Shown: positions 1 through 8,800 of the stretch, one piece after another
Position numbering within the stretch: position 1 is the first letter of the stretch
Layout: every line of letters begins with the position of its first letter
From: Bodo saltans
Taxonomy: Eukaryota > Euglenozoa > Kinetoplastea > Eubodonida > Bodonidae
Reading direction: 5' to 3'
DNA: 25,125 nt
NCBI GenBank assembly: GCA_001460835.1
Contig: CYKH01000108.1
Coordinates: forward strand, 8,994-34,118
Notes under the pieces: generated by a model
What the model saw: the letters and a program-made list of their open reading frames with translations, nothing else
The model's database searches: none
Told to the model about the DNA's origin: nothing
Position numbers and translations under genes: made by a program

Positions 1-1
1 G

Positions 2-670
2 GTCGTGGAGAGCACGTCCGTCACGTTCCTGATCATTCAAAACGGAAAGCAGTACGTGAGCCGATTCATGTTCGATGGAACGGAGTTGTACTCCCTTCAG
101 GTGTTCACCAACATTTGGGGCTACGGTGTGGAGGCTGGGCAGCTGGTGCTGCAAGTGGAGGACGATCCAGGCCTTTCCATTAACTTCTACAACTACACGA
201 CGGCGGCCCCTATCGCCCAAACTGGCCTCATTCCGCAGACAGTCGCTGGGGAGGGACACATTGTGGGGGAGCCTGAATACGCCCTGCTGGCATTCGTGAC
301 CAATAGCACGCAATTCCACCTTACCGGATGGACTGCAACCAATGGGCTGAACCGCTTCAACTTCACCTTTGACTTCTCCGCCGGTAAGCAGAATACTGTT
401 GCGCCTCGTTCTCGCCACCAATCGAAAATCTCAATGATGAAACGGCGTGTGGGGTACAGCGCTGACGCCAACATTATGATGGCGAACTGGAACGGACAGA
501 TCTTTGTTCCTGGGCCCTCTGGGTTCCACTATGTCGACGGAAACCGCGCCGCCCTTGACAACACCTACAAAAGCTCTTTCAGTGAGATTGTGTTCCCAGC
601 AACGGCACTTACCAACAACGTGCTTGTGGTGGTATCTGGCTCCACCGTCTCCGCGTTTCAGCTTCTGTAG
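2..670 (+). CDS. C-terminal fragment of an unrecognised protein (5' partial)
   Basis: The reading frame is open from the first complete codon at position 2 and ends in TAG at 668-670, giving about 222 residues. No credible ATG lies at the left edge (the first possible start is a GTG at 5), so the gene begins outside the window. The visible part is rich in short hydrophobic, aromatic and Asn/Thr/Gly stretches, consistent with a beta-rich fold, and carries several N-x-S/T sequons (for example NYT, NST, NFT), which would suit a secreted or surface protein. I see no transmembrane segment, Cys cluster or catalytic motif. I do not recognise a family, and the function is unknown. Codon use is like that of the neighbouring dynein gene, which supports real coding sequence. 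Confidence 0.7.
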   Translation, partial: VVESTSVTFLIIQNGKQYVSRFMFDGTELYSLQVFTNIWGYGVEAGQLVLQVEDDPGLSINFYNYTTAAPIAQTGLIPQTVAGEGHIVGEPEYALLAFVTNSTQFHLTGWTATNGLNRFNFTFDFSAGKQNTVAPRSRHQSKISMMKRRVGYSADANIMMANWNGQIFVPGPSGFHYVDGNRAALDNTYKSSFSEIVFPATALTNNVLVVVSGSTVSAFQLL

Positions 671-1040
671 GCGGAGGGCATGATATCTGACGAAAACTAA
701 CCACACGATTCTCGTTTCTCTATTTCATGCAACTCAATCGTTACGATTGGGCATGTCTCCGAATGAAAAAAAAAAATGATCGAACTTTTTACGTGAAACA
801 CATAAATTTATCATTGAACTCCTAATTCCATAGCGTGTGTAGATTCAAGTTCAACGGATTTCATTCCCTCCCTGTTCTGTTGTGTATGAAGAGTGATCAG
901 CAACTTCGACATCCGACATTGTTTTTCTCGTTTCTTTATGTTGTTTGTCTCGCATTCACGAAGTTGTAGAAGCCAATTTGTGGCAGCGACCCAATATTTA
1001 GAGAGCCGACCCCAAACCACAATACAAGCCCCACACTCAC
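671..1040. other. Intergenic region with probable trans-splice signals
   Basis: This 370-bp AT-richer stretch holds no credible ORF. It contains an A-run near 767-776 and, closer to the dynein gene, a T/C-rich tract at 919-950 followed by the first AG at 962-963. It probably comprises the 3' UTR of the upstream gene and the 5' UTR of the next one. Confidence 0.6.
919..963 (+). promoter_or_regulatory. Predicted polypyrimidine tract and spliced-leader acceptor AG
   Basis: A T/C-dominated run at 919-950 is followed by the first downstream AG at 962-963, about 78 bases before the ATG at 1041. This is the usual arrangement for kinetoplastid trans-splicing. The role is inferred from organism type and pattern only; no transcript data are available here. 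Confidence 0.45.
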
Positions 1041-2990
1041 ATGTTGAGCGACCGTAAGAACGAAGGCCATGCGCTGTTCCAGAACGACCCCCCTCCGTTG
1101 ACAGAGGAGGAACGCAACGCCACCATTGATCGAATTCTCAAGGGTAATAATCCTAACGTGACCAGCACCCCTGTGTACTTCGACTTCAAGCGCGACGCGA
1201 GGATGTACAAGTTCTACCCAACTGTAGACCACACCGCCTTCCACGTTGCAGTGGATGGCAACAGCATCCGAAAAGATATCCCTGAGGCGGCTCAGATGCT
1301 GGAGGAGCGTGACCGCCGTATTAAGGAGCTTGAGCTTGCTGAGGAAGCCGAGCGCAACCCAGACCTGGTGGAACAGGGCGTCTCCACGAAGATCCTGAAG
1401 AACCAGTTCAACTACAGCGAGCGTGCTAGCCAGACCATGAACAATCCTCTGCGCGAGAGGAGCGTGATCACCGACCCACCACCGTCGATTACCTTCTCCA
1501 ACACGGCGACGGCATGGGAGATCTACGATGCGTACGAGGAGGATCGCCAAGCCAACGAGCGAGCTCTGGCTGCCGGTAAGAAGGGTGGCCGAGGTGGCAA
1601 AGAGGAAGAAAAGCGCGGCCAACGCGAGAGCCGCACTGGCGACGCCACCGAGGAGATCATGACGTCCCCTGCCTACTTTAGCGCCCTCCGCATTGTAGAG
1701 CGTATGGTGAACCAAAACGACAATCACGACATCATCGACGACTACAAGTACTGGGAGGACCAGAGCGACTTGTACAAGGACGATGGCAACCTCCTGCCCC
1801 TTTGGAAATTCCAGTCCGATAAGGTCAAGAAGAAGACCGTCACCTGCATCGCGTGGAACCCTCAATACAACGACCTGTTCGCGGTTGGCTATGGTAGCTA
1901 CGAGTTCCAGAAGCAGGGACCAGGCGTTATCCAATGCTTCTCCCTTAAGAATGCATTCCCCACTGGAACCCAAGGTGCCAGCCTCCCCGCTAACCCAGAG
2001 TACTCCTTCCACCTGGACAGCGGTGTCATGTGCCTTGACTTCCACCCTGTGCAGTCCTCGCTCCTTGCGTGCGGTCTGTACGACGGCTCGGTGTGCGTCT
2101 TTGACCTGCGCCAGAAGCCCAGCGGCGATAAGAAGATGCGCCCCATGTACGTGTCGACAGTGAAGACAGGGAAGCACACTGACCCTGTGTGGGATGTTCG
2201 CTGGTCAGCCGATGATAGCGCTCTTCAGTTCTTCTCAGTCTCTAGCGATGGCCGTGTCACTGGGTGGACCTTGTCCAAGAACGAGCTGCTCTTTGCCGAC
2301 GTCATGCGCCTCTCCATGGCTGATAGCGGCGATCAGAACGATGATCCCGAGGCAGCCCTTATTGGCCTTGCCGGCGGTATGTGCTTTGACTTTAGCCAAC
2401 AGTCCGAAAATATCTTTATTGTCGGTACCCAAGAAGGTCTCGTCCGGAGGTGCAGCAAGGCGTACAACGCCCAGTACCTTGACTTCTACGAGGGGCACTC
2501 CATGGCCGTGTACGCCGTCCGCTGGAACCATTTCCACCCTGACGTGTTCATCACGTGCTCCGCTGATTGGACAGTGAAGCTCTGGCAAAAGAACAACAAG
2601 CGGCCTTTGATGGTGTTTGACCTCGCAGACTCCGTCGGAGATGTCGTGTGGTCCCCGTACAGCTCGACTGTGTTTGCCGCTGTCACCACAAGCGGCAAGG
2701 TGTTAGTGTATGACCTGAACAAGAATAAGAATGAGCCGCTGTGCACCCAAGGCGTTGTCAAGAACGCCAAGCTCACTCGCGTGTGCTTCAATCCCAAGGA
2801 GCCTATCCTGCTCGTTGGTGACTCCCGTGGCACTGTTTTGTCCTTGAAGCTTTCCCCCAATTTGCGCCAGGTATGCAAGGCCGGCAAGAATGAGCCCGAT
2901 GATCCGGCCAGCCTTCGTGCATTGGAGATCGAGAAGCTGAATCGGTTGATCGAGATTACCCTTAAGGACCGCGAGCTCCTCGACCGATAG
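1041..2990 (+). CDS. DNAI1: Axonemal outer dynein arm intermediate chain 1 (DNAI1/IC1-type WD40 protein)
   Basis: This 649-residue protein should be a non-catalytic subunit of the flagellar outer dynein arm, where the two intermediate chains (IC1/DNAI1 and IC2/DNAI2) pair at the base of the complex to assemble and dock the motor heavy chains. The region at residues ~121-148 (NQFNYSERASQT, then NNPLRER, then DPPP) matches the conserved N-terminal signature I know from DNAI1, followed by WEIYDAY, RMVNQN and LLPLWKFQ (~251). Residues ~265-630 are a WD40 beta-propeller with recognisable blades (FAVGYGSYEF, SGVMCLD, HTDPVWDVRW, SSDGRVTGW, CSADWTVKLW, PYSSTVFAAVTT, LSPNLR). The length is close to the animal and algal proteins. 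A lysine/glutamate-rich insert lies at ~175-200. The start at 1041 follows a clean splice-acceptor pattern. Family assignment is confident; the exact paralogue (IC1 rather than IC2) rests on recalled motif similarity. Confidence 0.95.
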   Translation: MLSDRKNEGHALFQNDPPPLTEEERNATIDRILKGNNPNVTSTPVYFDFKRDARMYKFYPTVDHTAFHVAVDGNSIRKDIPEAAQMLEERDRRIKELELAEEAERNPDLVEQGVSTKILKNQFNYSERASQTMNNPLRERSVITDPPPSITFSNTATAWEIYDAYEEDRQANERALAAGKKGGRGGKEEEKRGQRESRTGDATEEIMTSPAYFSALRIVERMVNQNDNHDIIDDYKYWEDQSDLYKDDGNLLPLWKFQSDKVKKKTVTCIAWNPQYNDLFAVGYGSYEFQKQGPGVIQCFSLKNAFPTGTQGASLPANPEYSFHLDSGVMCLDFHPVQSSLLACGLYDGSVCVFDLRQKPSGDKKMRPMYVSTVKTGKHTDPVWDVRWSADDSALQFFSVSSDGRVTGWTLSKNELLFADVMRLSMADSGDQNDDPEAALIGLAGGMCFDFSQQSENIFIVGTQEGLVRRCSKAYNAQYLDFYEGHSMAVYAVRWNHFHPDVFITCSADWTVKLWQKNNKRPLMVFDLADSVGDVVWSPYSSTVFAAVTTSGKVLVYDLNKNKNEPLCTQGVVKNAKLTRVCFNPKEPILLVGDSRGTVLSLKLSPNLRQVCKAGKNEPDDPASLRALEIEKLNRLIEITLKDRELLDR

Positions 2991-3490
2991 ACACAAACAC
3001 CTCTTTGTTGACACTTTAGCGAAGGAGTTGAGAAACGCAAAATCCGTAGAAAAAAAATGCCCCCCTCCTCCTTTTCGCAGGTGTGGCCCCGCTCAACTTT
3101 TGTGTTTATTTTTGTGCTTGAATGTTTTGTGTGAAGAATACACATCAATTCGCACCCCAGGAAGCCGCCACGGAGAGAATGCAGAATGTGATTGTGTATC
3201 GTAGACATCGGGACTTGGGGGGAGCACATGTACAGACGCAACTTCTTTCTTTTACTTTTTGTGTATGAAGAGATTTGACCCCCAATATCTGTGTGTGTGT
3301 ACGTGAAGCTTGATCGCGCAGCCAAACCAATCAACACGCAACACATGGCATCGTCAATAATGTCGTTTCTGTTCTTTTCCAGAAATCATGTTGACATTTT
3401 TTCCCCCCAATGTGCGTAACACAGAGTGTGAGACAAGGCAGCACACATTTCTTTCCACTTCAGTCAGCTAACACTACTCTCTGTAATATT
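2991..3490. other. Intergenic region between dynein IC and phosphatase genes
   Basis: This 500-bp stretch holds no supported gene on either strand. It includes an A-run at about 3049-3057, C/T-rich patches, a short TG run near 3290-3299, and two good polypyrimidine/AG candidates at 3364-3382 and 3447-3463. An ATG at 3388 lies between the two acceptors in a different frame from the phosphatase, so the choice of acceptor decides whether the mRNA carries an upstream ATG. Confidence 0.6.
3364..3463 (+). promoter_or_regulatory. Two alternative predicted trans-splice acceptors
   Basis: A first tract (3364-3380) ends in CCAG with AG at 3381-3382. A second tract (3447-3460) ends in TTCAG with AG at 3462-3463. 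The second lies 27 bases before the chosen ATG at 3491 and would remove the out-of-frame ATG at 3388. It would also remove the first 18 codons of the longer in-frame version that begins at 3410. Assignment is by pattern only. Confidence 0.4.
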
Positions 3491-4489
3491 ATGGCCTCCA
3501 TCCGACAAGCTATGGCGCTCCGTGACACAACGAACGCCGCGAACGTCGATGACCGTAAGCAGATGCTGTGGGGCTCCGCCCTGAAGCCCTCCCCTAGCCG
3601 TGTTGGTGGGATTCTCGCCGACGTGACGCCGAAGGCGATTCGTCCGACGTCCTCCATGGGCACTCCGTTAAGCGGAGCTGCCAACGGTCTTACCGAAACC
3701 CCCGGATCCCGCCGCGCCGCTGCCATCAGCACGCCACAATCCACCGTGAAAGTCTTGCCATTCAACATCACGCCCCAGCGCCCCCTCTTCCAATCTCCCC
3801 GCCGATACCTTCTCGCCGATCGCGAAGTCGGTGATGCGCCAGTCCTCACGGTGGTGTGGGATCTGGACGAGACCCTTGTCAGCAACCGCAACGTGAACCT
3901 TTCCCAGGCTATTCTTCGCCCCTACGCCCTCCACGTCCTCAACGCCCTCCGCCACATGAAAGGTCTCGAGGTGGTGCTGTGGACCGCGTCTACCGAGGAG
4001 ACCGGCGCCCCTGTTGTCGACCAGCTCTACAGCGGTGGCCAGGTCTTCGATGACGTGATCTTCCGCAACGACTCGTGGTTCACCGAGCCCATCCACACGA
4101 AGGACCTGCGCCTTCTGGGTCGCGACATGGACCGCGTGGTGGTCTTCGACAACGCGCCCAACTGCTGCAAGCTGAACCCCACCAACTCCGTGCTAGTCGA
4201 TGACTTCATGGGCGCTCGCAATGAGAACGACGCAGCCTTAATTAACTGCTACTACATCATAGAAGCGCTGCTGAAGATGGCTCGCCAAGGCGTCAGTGTG
4301 CGAGATGGCCTTGCGAAGCTCATGTCTGAGGCAAACCTGTGCCGCCCTGTCTACTTCCAACTTCCGGAGAACTGGGCGCGCGTGAACATGCGTGATGTGG
4401 CCCCTATCCGCATCCCCCCGCACGGCAAGTACATCCGTGCCCACACCACCTTTGCGAACGAGCCTACCATGAAGCACTGGACGATGTAA
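3491..4489 (+). CDS. FCP1/SCP-like HAD-family protein phosphatase (NIF/CTD small phosphatase-like)
   Basis: This is a predicted Mg-dependent protein Ser/Thr phosphatase of the haloacid dehalogenase superfamily, of the type that acts on the RNA polymerase II C-terminal domain or other phosphoproteins. The catalytic motif DLDET is at residues 124-128 (nucleophile D124, acid D126). Motif II threonine is T165 in VVLWTAS. The lysine motif lies in KDLRLLGRD, followed by FDNAP and a VDDF...NEND segment; all match the SCP/Dullard pattern. The 332-residue length leaves a ~120-residue N-terminal tail rich in Ser-Pro and Thr-Pro pairs (SPSR, TPKA, TPLS, TPGS, TPQ, SPRR), plausible proline-directed kinase sites. 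The ATG at 3491 was chosen over the in-frame ATG at 3410 because the intervening 27 codons are pyrimidine-rich, UTR-like and contain a splice-acceptor candidate. The substrate cannot be deduced. Kinetoplastid pol II tails lack the canonical heptad, so a non-CTD substrate is quite possible. Confidence 0.92.
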   Translation: MASIRQAMALRDTTNAANVDDRKQMLWGSALKPSPSRVGGILADVTPKAIRPTSSMGTPLSGAANGLTETPGSRRAAAISTPQSTVKVLPFNITPQRPLFQSPRRYLLADREVGDAPVLTVVWDLDETLVSNRNVNLSQAILRPYALHVLNALRHMKGLEVVLWTASTEETGAPVVDQLYSGGQVFDDVIFRNDSWFTEPIHTKDLRLLGRDMDRVVVFDNAPNCCKLNPTNSVLVDDFMGARNENDAALINCYYIIEALLKMARQGVSVRDGLAKLMSEANLCRPVYFQLPENWARVNMRDVAPIRIPPHGKYIRAHTTFANEPTMKHWTM

Positions 4490-5814
4490 CCCGTTCATTT
4501 GTGTGGAACAGTAGCTGAGGTGCGTGTATCCCGATGATGAGGCACACCAAGACTTCATGGTCACGGTACGCTTCGACTATAGAGAACAATGAAACCAAAA
4601 GAATTGCAGACGCCTTTTTAACGACTCGGATTGCATTTCTCATCATTTTGGCCATATATGAGTGTGAAACGGAAGGAGGGTTGAAATTTTGATTTCTGCT
4701 GCACCACCCACTGCCTAAATGTGTTTTTGAACACTTGTGGAACCAGCTGAAACCTTTGATCTGCTCACTTTTTTGTTTCCCCATCGAGCGTGACGACCAA
4801 ATCGTGTGATTGTGTTCCGTGACGTTCCCACTTTGTTTCCTTGTTTCCGTATTCTGTTGCGCAACTCTCAGGAGTGCCTCAACTCGGATACGACCTCACT
4901 CTTTTTTCTACAATGCCTCTCACCCATCCAACCCCCGTGGATAAAATGAAACGGGAGCTGATAATATAGACACAATCCCTCGCAATAAGAAGAGTAGCTA
5001 GCCCCCCAACTGCGTTCACATGACTTCAGTATGCGGTAGTTGTGTGGAGGTGCTTATGTGTATGTGTGGTAGCGGATCGTTGTTAGAGATTCGCCCGATG
5101 ACACTGTCCTTTCTTCAAAGGGCAGTTTGTGTCAACAACCGCACAGTACAATTCATCACCCTCAACCCGCATTCCTCGAATGCTACTCTTCCCAGGCCGA
5201 ACACAGAAATACAAAACAATAACACCAAATCAGATCAACAAGTGTAGAATCTAGTTTCTTTCCTTGGTGCCGATCGTCCGTTGTATGTGAGAGTCGGGTT
5301 GTGAATCATCTCAAACAGAGAAGACTTCGAAAATAGCCGGTAGAACAATTGTGTGTTTTTGACGCGCTGAGTTCTTGCCAACTTAATTCGAACAGATTGT
5401 ATGACCCTCACAACAGCAACTTTCCGTTCCGGCACAAGGTTGAACAATGTATTCTGCTACGCGGAGCCCCCACGTGTTTATTTCACTCTTCTTCTTCCCC
5501 CTACACACAGTGTTGGCTTTGTCCTACACTTCTTGTTTTACCTCGTCATTTATTTTGTTGTGTTGTTTTCCTAGATGCGCTTTTCATGAAACGAACGGTG
5601 CGATCTGAAAAAAGCACCACTGTTTCTGGCTTACTTTTGACGCTTTTTGCTTTAAAGCCTTTGACAAACTTTGTACCTTTGTTTGAGTGGTAACTCCAAC
5701 GAGCTCTGCACTACTGGCATTAACTTTATCTCATCGTTGCTGTTCATTGTTTGCACCACAACAAAAAAAAAAAATAGAACTTCCTTAAGAGAAAATAACG
5801 CGTTGCTTCTCGAC
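4490..5814. other. 1.3-kb gene-poor region with several possible splice acceptors and small upstream ORFs
   Basis: I find no convincing protein gene here. An ATG-initiated 75-codon ORF at 5020-5247 has no recognisable motif. The region contains pyrimidine tracts at ~4893-4909, 5477-5508 and 5541-5572. The last ends in CCTAG (AG 5573-5574) directly followed by ATG at 5575. That ATG opens a four-codon ORF (5575-5589), overlapped by a second ATG-started ORF of 35 codons (5586-5693). If splicing uses this acceptor, both would be upstream ORFs of the listerin mRNA. A later AG at 5776-5777, after an A-run, would exclude them. Confidence 0.5.
5541..5574 (+). promoter_or_regulatory. Predicted trans-splice acceptor for the listerin transcript
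   Basis: A T-dominated run across 5541-5570 ends in CCTAG, the strongest acceptor-like site upstream of listerin. The alternative is AG 5776-5777, just 38 bases before the ATG, after the weaker tract 5723-5752. Which is used cannot be decided from sequence. Confidence 0.4.
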
Positions 5815-8800
5815 ATGAAGAAAGCACCCCGTCGTCCTCAAGGCCAAAGTGGCCCAGCGCAAAGTGGTGCCGCTCTGGAGAAGGTAGGAGGCTACGTCGA
5901 TCCAAACCAAACGGAGCTGCTCGCATCATTCCTCGGTGGGACCCAAGTGGCGGAGGACAGAGAAAACGGCATCAACGTCAGCCTCCGCCTTATGAACAAA
6001 GTCAGTGAGACGACCAAGATGAAGGCACTTACCGATCTCCAAGGCCGCGTTGCGGATGTAAGTGATGACGCCTTGGCGCCGTATATTCCTGCAATGCTAG
6101 ACTGCGTTCGCACTCATGTGGACCATGAGTCGGTGCAACTTCGCGTGCTTCTTTTTGACTTACTTCGCACAATTGTCAAAAAGGGCAAGCCGGTCAAGCA
6201 ACAACTTGCAGCTGCAATGGCGAGTCTCATCGGACCTTGGGTTGCTAGCATGAACGACATGGAGTCGGCTGTGCGCACCAGCGCTACAGCGGCATTCCAT
6301 GAGTGTTTTCCCGAAGACAAGCGTACTGCCGTTGTGGTGAAGTTTGCAACGGATGCGGCAACGTTTTCTATTGAGCGCATCAAGGACATCTGTGACACGT
6401 GCACGAAGCCACTCCTCGATGACACTGCAGATCCGAAGTCTAACATGGTATATTCTTCGCTGGGGGCGCTCTCGATGCTCATGCGCCAAGCACCGGCCAC
6501 TCACTCCAGTGTCCTGGAATTCATCGGGTCCACGCGGTTTGCGAAGTCTCTTGCGCCTGCGCGGACGTTAGGTAAGAACGCGCTCCTCCTGCGGACACCA
6601 CGAGCTCGATCCGCCGTCCTCGCGTTGCTAAAGGATGTCGTAGATCTCTGCCCCCTTGACGCCAAGCGCCATAATCAGATTGCCGCCGCCGTCTCCTCCT
6701 CACTATTTGATTGCGATGTGTCCGTTGCTCGGAAGACATGGGATCTGCTGTGTGGTTGGGCGAAGAAGCATGGCAACGAGGCAACACGCCATTTTCCACC
6801 AAAGTTCCTCGATGAGGTGATTGACGCACTGCTTGCATGCACCGTTCCTGAAACAGTGGAGGCCCAGATGGATGCCCTCCTCCCATTTGTCGCAATTGTC
6901 TCCAAAGACGATCGCTGCGGCGGCTCTGTCCTTGATGAGTTCTGTGGTGCCCTTGTCGAAAAAGTGAAGCTCATGGAGGAGACTCCCAATATTTCAGCAA
7001 CAGAGATGGGCACAGTGTGGCGCGCCCTTCTTGAGCTCTGGGAACTCTTGTGCCTCCGCAAGCGAGACGAAGGGAAGAAAGATGAAGCTGGACAGGAGTT
7101 GTTTGCGGTGATGCTTCAATCGGCAGTTAGTTTGGTGCAGACGCAGAAGAAAGCTACACGTTACTTGAAGCCGTTAGCGGAATTGATTGCCAAGAGTGTT
7201 GTGCGTGTCTTCAATCGAGATGCTTCGGTTGCTGTTCCCATGTTGGGCACTCTTACGCACGACCCCACAGCGATGCTGTATGCAGCAATCCCTTCCTTGG
7301 CGGAGGGGGCTGAGGAGGCTGGAGCAGGACCCTCGAGCACTGAGGTTTCCCCAGCCACGTCGCCCACCACGCATCCCCAACTTTCGGCACTTCAGACGCT
7401 CTCGGCAGCTGTCCTGGCGTACATTGGCGAACATAAGTCCACTATCGCTCATCCATCGGTCACTGCCGCTGTGAACGCAAATTCTGGGTTGCTGCTGCAT
7501 CGGTGCATCGCTGAAAGGCATGCGACCGCCATCCTCCAATTTTCACTCGATGTCGCTCTTCCTCTACGTGATGAAGCCGATGCGACGGCACTGGGCCGCT
7601 TCGCCATCGACGTTGTGCAACGTGAAGTAGCGGCTGAGGAGGCGACGCCACACAACGACGCCTCCAAGCTGCTCCGCCTAGCACTTGGGACCACAGTAGG
7701 TCACGCTGCTGATTTGATCCGCAGTGCGTTGTCAGACGTGTCAGCTGCGTGGGTGCGGGACCTGCTGCATGGGAGCCTCTCAAGTGACCCTCGAAAGCTT
7801 CTGAATGCACTGCTTGACGCCGTCGCTCAGCCTTTGGTGGATGGTGAGCTCGTCGAACGGCTTGCCGCAATGCTCATCGAGGCGCCACCGAATGCACTTT
7901 CTTCAGAAGACCTTGCCGTTGTCTGTTCAACGGTCGAGAGAGGGCTGCGATCACTCCTAGGGCAAGTGACCTTCTCCGAAGAAGACAGCAATAGCCATTC
8001 ACAAGCATCGGACTCAGAAGCGTCTGATGAGGAGAGTGCGTCCGTAAGTGGAGAAGAGAATGATGAGGACGACACATCGTCATCGAGTGCATCGTCCTCA
8101 AGTGAGGACTCCTCTAACAATGACGACGCGGAAGATGTGGAGAACAAAGGCAGCGAACTTCTCAGTGCACTGCTGCGATGGATGGAGCTCCTCCTCCCCG
8201 ATAACAGCTTGATGCTGCTGATGTACCGAAGTGACGAGGCACCGCCCGTGGAGAGCTGGGCGCAGACCATCTACACGGCGTGGGTCGCATTGGGCCCACA
8301 GCTACAGCTTGATCACTACGCGTCAGATGGGCTGATTCGCATCTCTCACAACGAAGGGGATGCCACTTCCTCCACCGACTCATCGCCTGAACATTCAGAC
8401 GAGGCTCCAATGGACGTCTTGGAGGCCCTTGACCTTAAGAAGCACTGGGTGCGTGCAAGTGATATGGCAGAGAGCCAAGAAGCCCTGGAGGGGTTCATTG
8501 AGGTTCACGGCATTGACGCGTCGGTCACGAACCAGTGGGCCACCGAGCTGTTCCACAAGGCAATGTTCGGAGAGGCAACCAGCTTTGGTGGCTGCGGCCC
8601 GTTGGCGCACATCTTCGCAATTGCCACACCAGACGCCCTCGTTGAGACGGTAGGAAGCCCTGACACGTGGACCCGCCTCAGCATCCCGATGGACGTTGAT
8701 GCGTTGCAAGATCCAGCCGCCCTACACAGTGGTGAGGTCCTCCTCGGAGGTGTGGACGCTAAGAAGAACGCAATCACTGCAGTGGTGCGCATCGGCCAGC

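Noticed and set aside
936-2177. 413-codon open frame on the minus strand inside the dynein IC gene
   Set aside because: It mirrors the codon bias of the strongly supported + strand DNAI1-type gene, has no start context, and reads as repetitive Val/Leu/His-rich sequence.
2486-3346. 286-codon minus-strand open frame over the dynein IC 3' end and intergenic DNA
   Set aside because: No recognisable motif, Ser/Thr/Arg-rich low-quality composition, and opposite to the direction of every real gene.
3410-3490. N-terminal extension of the phosphatase from the ATG at 3410
   Set aside because: The extra 27 codons are pyrimidine-rich, contain a splice-acceptor candidate and add nothing to the HAD fold.
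5020-5247. 75-codon ATG-started ORF in the 1.3-kb gap
   Set aside because: No motif, UTR-like composition and no convincing acceptor just upstream; kept only as a possibility in a finding.
5349-5693. 114-codon open frame upstream of listerin
   Set aside because: It begins with TTG and crosses pyrimidine tracts and a splice AG; only its last 35 codons start with ATG and they are at most an upstream ORF.
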